From the NCBI RefSeq assembly GCF_026339955.1, contig NZ_JAPEPW010000001.1, forward strand, positions 930,001-994,000: a stretch of DNA of 64,000 bases, given 5' to 3'. The notes under the pieces were generated by a model, which saw only the letters and a program-made list of their open reading frames with translations, made no database searches and was not told the origin of the DNA. The position numbers were made by a program, and so were the translations under genes. Shown here piece after piece: positions 53,845-64,000 of this stretch. This DNA comes from Streptomyces sp. NBC_01549. GTDB taxonomy: Bacteria > Actinomycetota > Actinomycetes > Streptomycetales > Streptomycetaceae. Position 1 is the stretch's first letter, and every line of letters starts with the position of its first letter.

Positions 53845-53946
53845 GGTGGCGTCGGTCCTCGGAGTCGGGGGCGGTTGGGTTGCCCTCCAGGGTATCTGCC
53901 CGAAAAGGGTTGGTGGCCCCTGCCCGGTGTGAATACCGGACAGGGA

Positions 53947-53965
53947 CCGCGTTCTGTGAACGCGG
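53947..53965 (-). terminator. Hairpin after glnD
   Basis: CCGCGTTC at 53947-53954 pairs perfectly with GAACGCGG at 53958-53965 around TGT. It is 15 nt past the glnD stop on the minus strand and ends the amtB-glnK-glnD transcript. Confidence 0.75.
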
Positions 53966-53979
53966 ACAGGACCGCGAGG

Positions 53980-56430
53980 TCACCCCCGCAGCATCTCCTC
54001 CAGCCCACGCGCCACCGAGACCACCTCCTCCGCCGGCAGGGGCGCGCCCTTGGGGCCGGTGACGTAGAAGGCGTCCACGGCGTTGGCACCGAGGGTGGAC
54101 ACGTGCATGCTGCGCACCCGTACGCTCGCTTCCTCCAGGGCCCGGCCGATGCGGTGCAGCAGGCCAGGAGCGTCGTGGGCGCGGACCTCGATGACCGTCG
54201 CGTGGCGGGAGGCGGCCGAGGCGACCGTCACCCTGGGCGGCGGCGCGATCGTGCCCCGGCGGCGCGGATAGGCGGCGTCGCGCTCCGCGAGCCGGGCCGC
54301 GATGTCCAGGGACCCGTCCAGGGCGCGCACGAGGTCGGCGCGCAGCCGGGCGGCCTGGGGTAGGGAGCCGTACTCGGCGGCGACCCGCCAGTTGAGCAGC
54401 AGCACCGAGCCCTCGACGCCGTCGGGCAGGTCCAGGGCACGCAGCTCGGCCGTGCGCACGGTCAGGCGGTGCATCGCGAGGACACCAGCGACCGTGGGGA
54501 GCACTCCGGGCTGGTCGGGTACGGCGATGAGCAGTTCGACGCCCAGGGGCTCCGGATCGCCGGTGGGTTCCTCCTCGGTGGGCGGTTCGGTCTGTGCGCG
54601 CAGTGCCAGTACGGGCCCGCCGGTGCGCAGCGCCTCGATGGCGAGCCGCTCCTGCTCGGCCGTGGGCGCGGTGGCCTCCGGCTCCTCGGGGACGTCTCCG
54701 GCGAGCACGGCGGCGACCCGCTTGACCAGGTCGGCGACGAGGGATCCGCGCCAGGAGGACCAGGCCGCAGGCCCGGTGGCCAACGCGTCCGCCTCGGTGA
54801 GGGCGTGCAGCAGCTCGAGGGTGCCCTGCGATCCGACGGCCTCGGCGACCGAGCGGACGGTCGCCGGGTCCTCCAGGTCGCGCCGGGTCGCGGTGTCGAT
54901 GAGCAGCAGGTGGTGGCGTACGAGGGTGGAGAGCACCGCCACGTCCGCACGGTCGAAGCCGATGCGGGCGGCCACGTCCCGGGCGATGATCTCGCCCGCG
55001 ACGGAGTGGTCGCCGGGCCAGCCCTTGCCGATGTCGTGCAGCAGGGCGGAGACGAGGAGGAGGTCGGGGCGGCCCACCCGCCGGGTGAGTTCGGAGGCGC
55101 GGACGGCCGTCTCGATCAGGTGGCGGTCGACGGTCCAGATGTGCACGGCGTTGCGCTGCGGGCGGCAGCGCACGCGTTCCCAGTCGGGCAGGAGCCGGGT
55201 GATCAGGCCCTCGGCCTCCAGTGCCTCCCAGACCTCGATGGTCGGGCGGCCCGAGCCGAGGAGCGTGACGAGCTGTTCCCGGGCCTCGGCGGGCCAGGGT
55301 GTGGGCAGTGGGCGCGCGACGGCTGCCATGCGCCGTACGGCGTGCAGGGAGAGCGGGAGCCCGGCCTGTGCGGCGGCGGCCGCGGCACGCAGCGGGAGCA
55401 CGGGGTCGCGCTCGGGCCGTGCGGCGCGGGCGAGCACCACCTCGCCGTCCATCTCGACCACGCCCTCGGCGAGCGGTGAGCGCTCCGCGGCGGGCTTGGG
55501 CCCGCCGCCGAGCATGGCGCGCAGCCGCGGCCGCACGGCGCGCGACTTGAGCACGCGCCCCACCTCGCGCCAGGTGACGTCACTGGCGTACGAGACGACG
55601 CGCGCGGCCTCGTACACCTGGCGCAGAAGGGTGTCGGCGTCCAGGAGTCCGAGTTCGGCGGCGACCTGGTCCTGCTCCTGGAGCGCGAGGCGGTCGGTGG
55701 CGCGGCCGGTGGTCAGGTGGAGGGCGTCGCGGACGTCGAGGAGCCTGCGGCGGGCGTCCGCGAGGCCCTCACGGGGCGCGTCCGCGAGCCAGGAGGCGGC
55801 GACGGCGCGCAGGGCGGTGGCGTCGCGCAGGCCGCCGCGGGCCTCCTTCAGGTCGGGTTCCAGCAGGTACTGCAGCTCGCCCTGGCGCTCGGCGCGCTCC
55901 GCGCACAGCTCCTGGAGTTCGGGGAGACGTTTCGGCGCCTGGTTGCGCCAGTCGGCGAGGACGGCCGTCCGCAGTCCGGCGGTGAGGCCGAGGTCGCCCG
56001 CGATGTGGCGGGCGTCCAGCAGGCCGAGCTGCACCTTGAGGTCGTCGCCCGCGGTCTTACGTGCCTCACCCGGCGTACGGACCGAGTGGTCGAGGGCCAG
56101 GCCGAGGTCCCAGATGGGGTACCAGACGCGGTCGGCGAGGGCGGCGACCGCGCCCGAGTCACCGCCGTCGTGCAGGAGCAGCAGGTCGAGATCGCTGCGT
56201 GGGGAGAGTTCACCGCGGCCGTAGCCGCCGACGGCGACGAGTGAGACACCGCGCAGTCCCTCGGCTCCCGCGCCGAACAGGCCGGTCAGCCACTCGTCCG
56301 TGAGTTCGGCGAGGGCAGCACGGCGCGGCGGCCCGGACTGCGCCCCCTCCTGGAGGAGGCGCAGCCGGGCCGCCGCGTAGCCGCTGGGTCCCGAGTCCTC
56401 TGCTTCCGTGCGCATCTCCGTACTCGTCAC
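53980..56430 (-). CDS. glnD: PII adenylyl-/uridylyltransferase GlnD
   Basis: 816 residues from GTG. The nucleotidyltransferase active site is SLVAVGGYGRGELSPRSDLDLLLLHDG (GG..D-x-D). The HD domain has LLVSALLHDIGKGWPGDHS. Two ACT domains lie at the C terminus (GVELLIAVPDQPGVLPTVAGVLAM and VIEVRAHDAPGLLHRIGRALEEASVRVRSMHVSTLG). In Streptomyces GlnD adenylylates GlnK at Tyr51 under nitrogen limitation. It is third in the amtB-glnK-glnD order with a 27-nt gap after glnK. Confidence 0.95.
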   Translation of the reverse strand: MTSTEMRTEAEDSGPSGYAAARLRLLQEGAQSGPPRRAALAELTDEWLTGLFGAGAEGLRGVSLVAVGGYGRGELSPRSDLDLLLLHDGGDSGAVAALADRVWYPIWDLGLALDHSVRTPGEARKTAGDDLKVQLGLLDARHIAGDLGLTAGLRTAVLADWRNQAPKRLPELQELCAERAERQGELQYLLEPDLKEARGGLRDATALRAVAASWLADAPREGLADARRRLLDVRDALHLTTGRATDRLALQEQDQVAAELGLLDADTLLRQVYEAARVVSYASDVTWREVGRVLKSRAVRPRLRAMLGGGPKPAAERSPLAEGVVEMDGEVVLARAARPERDPVLPLRAAAAAAQAGLPLSLHAVRRMAAVARPLPTPWPAEAREQLVTLLGSGRPTIEVWEALEAEGLITRLLPDWERVRCRPQRNAVHIWTVDRHLIETAVRASELTRRVGRPDLLLVSALLHDIGKGWPGDHSVAGEIIARDVAARIGFDRADVAVLSTLVRHHLLLIDTATRRDLEDPATVRSVAEAVGSQGTLELLHALTEADALATGPAAWSSWRGSLVADLVKRVAAVLAGDVPEEPEATAPTAEQERLAIEALRTGGPVLALRAQTEPPTEEEPTGDPEPLGVELLIAVPDQPGVLPTVAGVLAMHRLTVRTAELRALDLPDGVEGSVLLLNWRVAAEYGSLPQAARLRADLVRALDGSLDIAARLAERDAAYPRRRGTIAPPPRVTVASAASRHATVIEVRAHDAPGLLHRIGRALEEASVRVRSMHVSTLGANAVDAFYVTGPKGAPLPAEEVVSVARGLEEMLRG

Positions 56431-56457
56431 CCAGTGGCTCCTGTTCTGATCTTCTGT

Positions 56458-58467
<2,010 letters not shown>

Positions 58468-59943
58468 TCAGACCGCTTGCGCGGTCTCCGGAAGGTCGAC
58501 GGCGAGCTGCTCGGTGAGGTCCACGACCTCGGCGAGGTCACCGAAGTCACGGACGGCCGTGTCGACCGTCTTTCGGATACGAGTGTTGACGCGCTCGGAG
58601 CGCACCTTCTTGGCGATCGCCATCGCATCCTTGGCCAATACCGCACTCTGCTCGGGCTCGCGCCGCAGCAGGTGCACGGTGGCCATGCCGATGAGATTGA
58701 GTGCGTACGAACGCTGGTGCTCGCCGTCCTTGGCGAAGAGGTCGACGGCCCGCTGCATCAGGGGCTCGGCGAGCGAGGCGTACGTGGGACTGCGGCCCGC
58801 GACATAGGCCAGGTCCCGGTAGGAGTGCGAGTTCTCGCCGTGCAGCTCGGCCGGCGAGAAGAAGCGGATCCAGTCGGGGTCCGGGTCGTCCCACTCGTGA
58901 ACGTCCTCGAAGCTGTCCTCGGCCATCCGGACGGCCCGCTTGCACTTTCCGGGCTGGCCCATGTTCGCGTAGGCGCGGGCCTCCATCGCATACAGCATGG
59001 ACTGGGTGCGCGGGCTCGCGCAGTCACGACTTCCGTACTGCGCCAGGTGAATGAGTTCGAGCGCGTCGTCGGGCCGGCCGAGGTGGATCATCTGGCGGCT
59101 CATGCTGGAGAGGATGTACGAGCCCAGCGGCTTGTCGCCCGCTTCCTTGGCGGCGTGCAGGGCGAGCACGAAGTACTTCTGCGCGGTGGGCTGCAGTCCC
59201 ACGTCGTAGCTCATCCAGCCCGCCAGCTCGGCGAGCTCGGCGGCGACCTTGAACAGGCGTTTGCTGGTCGCCCCGGGCTGCGGCTCCTGGAGCAGGTCGG
59301 TCACCTCGTGCAGCTGGCCGACGACCGCCTTGCGGCGCAGGCCGCCGCCGCACTGGGCGTCCCACTGGCGGAACATCACCGTGGTGGACTCCAGGAGGTC
59401 CAGCTCGGGCTGGGAGAGCCGGCCGGGGCGGCGGGCGGCGGCCGGGGACTCGGGCTCCTCCTGGGGCGCGACGGGCGAGGGCACCAGCCAGCGCTGCATG
59501 GGTTCGATGAGGGCCGGGCCCGCGGCGAGGGCCAGCGAGCTGCCGAGGAAGCCGCGCCGCGCCAGCATCAGGTCACTGCGCGAGTACTCGCTGATCAGCG
59601 CCACGGTCTGGGGGCCGGTCCAGGGCAGGTCGACACCCGACACGGACGGTGACTGGTGGGCGGCGCGCAGACCGAGGTCCTCGACGGCGACCACACAGCC
59701 GAACCGCTCGGAGAACAGCTCGGACAGGATCCGCGGAATCGGCTCGCGCGGATTCTCGCCGTCCAGCCAGCGGCGCACCCGGGAGGTGTCCGTGGAGATG
59801 TGATTGGCCCCCAACTGGCGGGCCCTTCGGTTCACTTGCCGCGCCAGCTCGCCCTTCGACCAGCCACTGCGCACGAACCACGAGCCCAACAGCTCATTCG
59901 GGCGCTTGTCAGCGTTCATACCGCTTCCGCCGTTGCCGCCCAC
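58468..59943 (-). CDS. nsdA: NsdA, negative regulator of differentiation
   Basis: 491 residues from GTG 59943 (MGGNGGSGMNADKRPNELLGSWFVRSGWSKGELARQV); ATG 59919 is an alternative giving 483. The N-terminal HTH-like segment (GELARQVNRRARQLGANHISTDTSRVRRWLDGENPREP) is followed by a TPR-like helical C-terminal region (AEELAGWMSYDVGLQPTAQKYFVLALHAAKEAG and similar). NsdA represses sporulation and antibiotic production in S. coelicolor and is conserved in streptomycetes. Placement beside ftsY and amtB matches that genome as I recall. Confidence 0.92.
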   Translation of the reverse strand: MGGNGGSGMNADKRPNELLGSWFVRSGWSKGELARQVNRRARQLGANHISTDTSRVRRWLDGENPREPIPRILSELFSERFGCVVAVEDLGLRAAHQSPSVSGVDLPWTGPQTVALISEYSRSDLMLARRGFLGSSLALAAGPALIEPMQRWLVPSPVAPQEEPESPAAARRPGRLSQPELDLLESTTVMFRQWDAQCGGGLRRKAVVGQLHEVTDLLQEPQPGATSKRLFKVAAELAELAGWMSYDVGLQPTAQKYFVLALHAAKEAGDKPLGSYILSSMSRQMIHLGRPDDALELIHLAQYGSRDCASPRTQSMLYAMEARAYANMGQPGKCKRAVRMAEDSFEDVHEWDDPDPDWIRFFSPAELHGENSHSYRDLAYVAGRSPTYASLAEPLMQRAVDLFAKDGEHQRSYALNLIGMATVHLLRREPEQSAVLAKDAMAIAKKVRSERVNTRIRKTVDTAVRDFGDLAEVVDLTEQLAVDLPETAQAV

Positions 59944-60401
59944 TGGAACGCCCCCATCCCTGAGACCACTTGTACGCTGCGTGCGCCAAGCCCTATCAGA
60001 ATGCCGGTAAATACGGCCGCACGTCCGGTAGTTCTCACCCTTCGAACGGGAAGCCGACTTGCCTCCGGCATACCCACGAGTGCATACGTCCCCAGGGCTC
60101 GTGCACTCAAAGTAATCCTACGATCACGCGTCCAGCCATGGCGATCCCGGAAACGCCACCATTCGCCACCCCTTCGAATGAACTCCGGATCACCTGTACG
60201 CGATTCACTTGACATAGGGCAGCCAGAAGTGGCGGAACGATGCATTCGGGGGCGCACGCCGCCGAGCGCACCACCCAGGACACTTCCAGACGCCGCCAGG
60301 ATCGCGTCGGCAGCCACGCGACACCCGGAGACATGAACACACTGAGTGACGCGCCGCGTTCATCGCGTAACCATCGGCACGTCGGACCCGTTGGAGGGGG
60401 C
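59944..60401. other. Divergent intergenic region, nsdA / prim-pol gene
   Basis: 458 nt with the two divergent promoters. On the minus strand TTGAGT and TATGCA (18 nt apart, about 60083-60112) make a poor but possible nsdA promoter. This overlaps an inverted repeat CACGAG...CTCGTG at about 60079-60107. On the plus strand TTGACA near 60211 has no good partner. No RNA gene or repeat family is evident. Confidence 0.45.
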
Positions 60402-61064
60402 ATGGGCTTCACGATCGGCAGCAGTCGGGGGATGCGCGAAAGCCGGCCCGGCACCCGTCGCCGCGGCCGCTCGTCGGAGTGCACCGCCGTGGCCGAGTTC
60501 ACCGGGCTGTGGGGCTGGGACGTGGTCCCCGGCGCCCGGGCCGCCGCGGGCACGTGCTCGTGCGGCAGGACCGACTGCCCCGCGCCGGGGGCGCATCCGC
60601 TGGACTTCGCGCCATTGCTCGAAGCGGGCGCCACCCTCGACGAGGTCTCCGAGACCTGGAGCGAGTTCCCCGGTGCCGCGGTGATGCTGCCGGTCGGCCG
60701 CGCGTTCGATGTGATCGAGGTCGCCGAGGCCGCCGGGCGCCGCGCGCTGGTCCGCCTGGAGCGGATGGGGCTGCCCACCGGGCCGGTCACCGCGACCCCG
60801 GACGGCCGGGCCCACTTCTTCCTCGCCCCCGGCGCCGCGGCCGAGCTCCCCGAGCTGCTCTACCGGATGGGCTGGGACGACGCCTCCCTCGACCTGCACG
60901 GCCTCGGCCCCGGTACGTACGTCACCGCCCCGCCCTCCGACCGCGCCGGCCTCGGCCCGGTCCGCTGGCTGCGCTCCCCCGCCCTGGACTCGGCGACGAA
61001 GCCGCCGCAGGCACGGTTGCTGCTGGGGACGCTGGCGTATGTGGCGCACCGGTCGCGCGCGTAG
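60402..61064 (+). CDS. Stand-alone prim-pol domain protein
   Basis: 220 residues from ATG 60402 with GGAGGGGG just upstream. It shows the N-terminal bifunctional DNA primase/polymerase pattern: AAVAEFTGLWGWDVVPG, a zinc-type motif CSCGRTDCPAPGAHP, FDVIEVAEAAGRRALVRLERMGLP (acidic active-site region) and PDGRAHFFLAPG. Prim-pol proteins of plasmids and phages usually have a helicase partner; none is adjacent here. A catalytic D-x-D/E is only partly clear (FDVIE). It may be a core gene of streptomycetes with lost or altered catalysis. Confidence 0.82.
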   Translation: MGFTIGSSRGMRESRPGTRRRGRSSECTAVAEFTGLWGWDVVPGARAAAGTCSCGRTDCPAPGAHPLDFAPLLEAGATLDEVSETWSEFPGAAVMLPVGRAFDVIEVAEAAGRRALVRLERMGLPTGPVTATPDGRAHFFLAPGAAAELPELLYRMGWDDASLDLHGLGPGTYVTAPPSDRAGLGPVRWLRSPALDSATKPPQARLLLGTLAYVAHRSRA

Positions 61065-61179
61065 CCCTTGCCGCTGCCGCTGCCGCTGCCGAGATGACCG
61101 ACACATGACGAAGCGCCCGCCTCCAACTGCACCTTGGGGGCGAGCGCTTCTTGCAACCTGCTGAACGTCAGTAGGCTGA

Positions 61180-62391
61180 CTACTCTCCGATAAGGGCGTC
61201 AACGAACGCCTCCGGCTCGAACGGCGCCAGATCGTCCGCGCCCTCGCCCAGACCCACCAGCTTGACCGGCACCCCCAGCTCGCGCTGGACCGCGATCACG
61301 ATGCCGCCCTTCGCGGTGCCGTCGAGCTTGGTCAGCACGATGCCGGTGATGTCGACGACCTCGGCGAAGACGCGGGCCTGCACCAGACCGTTCTGGCCGG
61401 TCGTGGCGTCGAGGACGAGCAGCACCTCGTCGAGCGGGGCGTGCTTCTCGACGACACGCTTGACCTTGCCGAGCTCGTCCATGAGGCCGGTCTTGGTGTG
61501 AAGTCGTCCGGCGGTGTCGATGAGGACGACGTCGGCACCCTCCTCGATGCCCTCCTTGACCGCGTCGAAGGCGATCGAGGCGGGGTCGCCGCCCTCGGGG
61601 CCGCGCACGGTACGGGCGCCCACGCGCTCGCCCCAGGTCTGCAGCTGGTCGGCGGCGGCGGCGCGGAAGGTGTCGGCGGCGCCGAGCACCACGTTCTTGC
61701 CGTCGGCGACGAGTACACGGGCGAGCTTGCCGGTGGTGGTGGTCTTCCCGGTGCCGTTGACACCGACGACCATCACGATGCCCGGGGTGTCGAGAGGCGA
61801 GTCGGTCTTGACCTCCCGGTCGAACTCGGGGACGAGGAGCTGCAGCAGCTCCTCGCGCAGCAGGGTGCGCAGCTCGTCGTGCGTTCGCGTACCGAGCACC
61901 TTCACGCGCTCACGCAGCCGCTCGACCAGCTCCTGAGTGGGCTGCACGCCGACGTCGGCGGTGAGCAGGGTGTCCTCGATCTCCTCCCAGGTGTCCTCGT
62001 CGAGGTGCTCGCGCGAGAGGAGCGTGAGCAGCCCCTTGCCGAGCGCGTTCTGCGAGCGGGAGAGGCGGGCACGCAGCCGCACCAGGCGCCCGGCGGTCGG
62101 CTCCGGGATCTCGATCGCGGGAGCTTCGACAATGGGCGAGGGTTCCTCGACGGCGACCGGCGCCGTCGCCGAGCCGTCGGGGAGATCCACCTCCTCTATC
62201 GTCCGGCGCGCCTCGTCGCGCGGGGTCTCGGCCTCGTCGCCGACGTGCGGTTCGGCCGGAGGGGCGGTGATGTCGGGCGTCGTGGGGGGCGCCGGGGGCA
62301 GCGGCTTCCTGCGGCGACTGCCGATGAGGAGCCCGCCGAGTGCGCCGATCACGACCACGGCGATGACTACAGCAAGGATGACGGTTTCCAT
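61180..62391 (-). CDS. ftsY: SRP receptor FtsY
   Basis: 403 residues from ATG after GGGGAG. N-terminal membrane segment VILAVVIAVVVIGALGGLLIG, then an acidic Pro/Glu-rich region to about 105. The NG domain has RERVKVLGTRTHDELRTLL, G1 VVGVNGTGKTTTTGKLARVL, VLIDTAGRLHTKTGLMDELGKVKRVVEK and TKLDGTAKGGIVIAVQRELGVPVKLVGLGEGADDLAPFEPEAFVDALI. It is the membrane-side partner of Ffh. An adjacent plus-strand permease starts 129 nt away. Confidence 0.96.
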   Translation of the reverse strand: METVILAVVIAVVVIGALGGLLIGSRRRKPLPPAPPTTPDITAPPAEPHVGDEAETPRDEARRTIEEVDLPDGSATAPVAVEEPSPIVEAPAIEIPEPTAGRLVRLRARLSRSQNALGKGLLTLLSREHLDEDTWEEIEDTLLTADVGVQPTQELVERLRERVKVLGTRTHDELRTLLREELLQLLVPEFDREVKTDSPLDTPGIVMVVGVNGTGKTTTTGKLARVLVADGKNVVLGAADTFRAAAADQLQTWGERVGARTVRGPEGGDPASIAFDAVKEGIEEGADVVLIDTAGRLHTKTGLMDELGKVKRVVEKHAPLDEVLLVLDATTGQNGLVQARVFAEVVDITGIVLTKLDGTAKGGIVIAVQRELGVPVKLVGLGEGADDLAPFEPEAFVDALIGE

Positions 62392-62484
62392 AACGCTCCC
62401 CAGTATCAGCCATCCCCCTCTCCGGAGGGATTCTCCGTGTCATCGGAGGGATTCCGTGGCTTCCTCCGAGAACATGCATCGTAA

Positions 62485-62512
62485 AAGCATAAAAACAAGA
62501 CAAAGTATGCTT
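62485..62512 (+). promoter_or_regulatory. A+T-rich inverted repeat before the NCS1 permease
   Basis: AAGCATA (62485-62491) and TATGCTT (62506-62512) are inverted with a 14-nt spacer, in an A-rich block ending 7 nt before the ATG. The position overlaps where a -10 element or ribosome binding site should be, so it is a good candidate operator; the regulator is unknown. Confidence 0.5.
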
Positions 62513-62519
62513 AATTTCC

Positions 62520-63986
62520 ATGAGGACCACCGACCGCTCCGATGGCGCCCTCGACACACACGCGCACCACGTTCTGGAAACCCGGGGCATCGAGCCCGTC
62601 CCCGACTCCGAGCGGCACGCGAAGACCCGCGAACTCCTTCCCACCTGGATCGCCGCCAACATCACCGTCCTGCTGCCGGCCATGGGCGCGACCCTGGCCG
62701 TCGCCTACGGACTCAACTTCTGGCAGGCCCTGGTCGTCGGCCTCGCGGCGCCGATCCTGTCGTACGGCCTGGTGGGTCTGGTCGGCATCGCGGGCAAGCG
62801 GGGCGGCGCTCCCGGTATGACCCTGTCCCGCGCGGTCTTCGGCCAGCGCGGAAATCTGCTGCCGGGTTCGTTGATCTGGATCGCCCGCTGGGGCTGGGAG
62901 ACGATCAACGCGGTGACTGGCTCCTACGCCCTGCTCACCGTCCTGAACGTGGTCTTCGGCATCAGGAGCAACACGTTCCTGATCGTCGCGACGCTGCTGT
63001 TCTTCGTGGTCGCGACGTTCGCGATCTCGGGCCTCGGCATCAGCGCCGTCCGGACGTGCAGCAGGTGGGCGACGTGCCTCTTCGGCGGCTTCTCCGTGCT
63101 CGTTCTCGGACATCTCGTCGCGGACACGGACTGGGGCAGTGTCTTCGGGCGGCCCGCGGGCCCTGCCTCCCTGATGATCACGGGGGTCGGTCTGATCGCG
63201 GCGGGCGGCATCAGCTGGGCGCCGACGGCGCCGGACTTCACGCGCTATCTGCCGCGTACGGCCTCGTCGGCGGCGATCGTCCGCAACTCCGTGGGCGGCG
63301 CCGGCATCGTCGTACTCCCCCTGATCCTGATGGGCGCCGTGATGGCGGTCTCGACGCCGGGCCTGGCCTCGACCGCCGACCCGGTCTCCTTCCTCGGCGC
63401 GACCCTGCCGCTGTGGATCGCGGTGCCCTACCTGCTCATCGCCCTGGTCGGCGTTCTGCTGATCAACGCGATGTCGATGTACTCGGCGGGCTTCACCGCA
63501 CAGACCCTCGGCATCAAGGTGCCGCGGCAGTGGGCGGTCCTGGTCAACGCCGTGATCTCGCTGGTCCTCGGCGGCGTCCTGATGCTGGTGGCGACCTCCT
63601 TCGCGAGCTCGTTCATCGCGTTCCTGTCGCTGCTCGCGGTCGCGTTCTCGGCCTGGGTCGGCGTCTTCGGCGCGGACATGGTGCGCCGCGTGGAGTACGA
63701 CGCCAAGGCCCTGCTCGACACCACGCGCACCAGTGCCTACTGGTACCGGGGCGGCTTCAGCCCGGCCGCGGTCGCCGCGTGGGCGCTGGGGCTCGGCTCG
63801 GGCCTGCTGTTCACCACGTCCGACTGGTTCACGGGTCCGCTGGCGTCGAACAACCCCGTCGGCGAGTACGGCCTCGGCTGGGTGGCGACCAGCGCGGTCT
63901 CCTTCCTGCTGTACGTGGTGCTGCCGAAGCCCGCGGTGGCGCCCGCGGCGCAGCCCGCGAAAGGTTCCGCGACTATGGCTGTCTGA
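62520..63986 (+). CDS. NCS1-family cytosine/purine permease
   Basis: 488 residues with about twelve membrane segments. Family features: the N-terminal RGIEPVPDSERHAKTRELLPTWIAANITVLLPAMGATLAVAYGLNFWQA, the GGAPGMTLSRAVFGQRGNLLPG loop after segment 2, RWGWETINAVTGSYALL, and APDFTRYLPRTAS, typical of CodB/purine-cytosine symporters. It should import a nucleobase, hydantoin or related compound with cations. No RBS is seen before the ATG, so translation may be leaderless. No catabolic gene is visible before the window ends. Confidence 0.88.
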   Translation: MRTTDRSDGALDTHAHHVLETRGIEPVPDSERHAKTRELLPTWIAANITVLLPAMGATLAVAYGLNFWQALVVGLAAPILSYGLVGLVGIAGKRGGAPGMTLSRAVFGQRGNLLPGSLIWIARWGWETINAVTGSYALLTVLNVVFGIRSNTFLIVATLLFFVVATFAISGLGISAVRTCSRWATCLFGGFSVLVLGHLVADTDWGSVFGRPAGPASLMITGVGLIAAGGISWAPTAPDFTRYLPRTASSAAIVRNSVGGAGIVVLPLILMGAVMAVSTPGLASTADPVSFLGATLPLWIAVPYLLIALVGVLLINAMSMYSAGFTAQTLGIKVPRQWAVLVNAVISLVLGGVLMLVATSFASSFIAFLSLLAVAFSAWVGVFGADMVRRVEYDAKALLDTTRTSAYWYRGGFSPAAVAAWALGLGSGLLFTTSDWFTGPLASNNPVGEYGLGWVATSAVSFLLYVVLPKPAVAPAAQPAKGSATMAV

Positions 63987-64000
63987 CGCCCTGTCAGCTA

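Overview
The window is chromosomal DNA of a Streptomyces species. It shows very high G+C with strong third-position G/C bias, GTG starts, actinobacterial families (WhiG, NsdA, PaaX, DUF6479, DUF2469, an LAETG sortase substrate) and a gene order that I recognise from memory as the conserved whiG / frr-pyrH-tsf-rpsB / sip cluster / rplS-trmD-rimM-rpsP / ffh / glnD-glnK-amtB / nsdA / ftsY block of S. coelicolor. Species and accession cannot be read from the sequence.

Layout. 1-4.3 kb is a CoA-dependent aromatic acid degradation operon: the 3' end of an aryl-CoA ligase, an 85-kDa flavin monooxygenase/Old-Yellow-Enzyme fusion, a hotdog thioesterase and a PaaX-type repressor. A 212-bp MITE-like element with 24-bp perfect terminal inverted repeats abuts paaX. 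4.6-9.0 kb holds a frameshifted YtcJ-type amidohydrolase, a double-domain Lrp/AsnC regulator and a type-B carboxylesterase. At about 9.0 kb this accessory block stops inside the remnant of a polyamine-binding protein gene. 9.4-15.1 kb is the surviving part of a polyamine/GABA catabolic locus (aminobutyraldehyde dehydrogenase, AsnC regulator, aminotransferase) followed by a degenerate ABC ATPase/membrane protein pair.

15.2-18.0 kb has a VOC protein, a LOG-family protein, a sortase-anchored surface protein and a shattered maleylpyruvate-isomerase pseudogene containing an inverted segment. 18.0-22.1 kb is a thiamine ABC transporter operon (thiB-thiP-thiQ) with a TPP riboswitch. rlmN, a lipoprotein GH3 hydrolase, a translationally coupled DUF1259-cytochrome P450 pair, a small secreted His/Phe repeat protein and a DUF6479 membrane protein fill 22.2-28.5 kb.

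28.7-47.5 kb is core: cdsA-frr-pyrH-tsf-rpsB, an M23 peptidase, TetR, whiG, dprA-comM-yraN-DUF2469, Nudix-sipZ, sipY-sipX-sipW, rplS, trmD-rimM-khpA-rpsP and a SprT-like zinc protein. 47.7-64 kb has a eukaryotic-type proS, a methyltransferase, ftsH, ffh, a nitrogen operon (amtB-glnK-glnD with a good GlnR-box match), nsdA, a stand-alone prim-pol protein, ftsY and an NCS1 permease. Most of the right two thirds is transcribed on the minus strand.

The least explained parts are the DUF1259-P450 pair with its neighbouring tandem-repeat secreted protein, the MITE, the rearranged isomerase pseudogene, the synteny break at 9 kb and a 38-bp perfect palindrome next to it.
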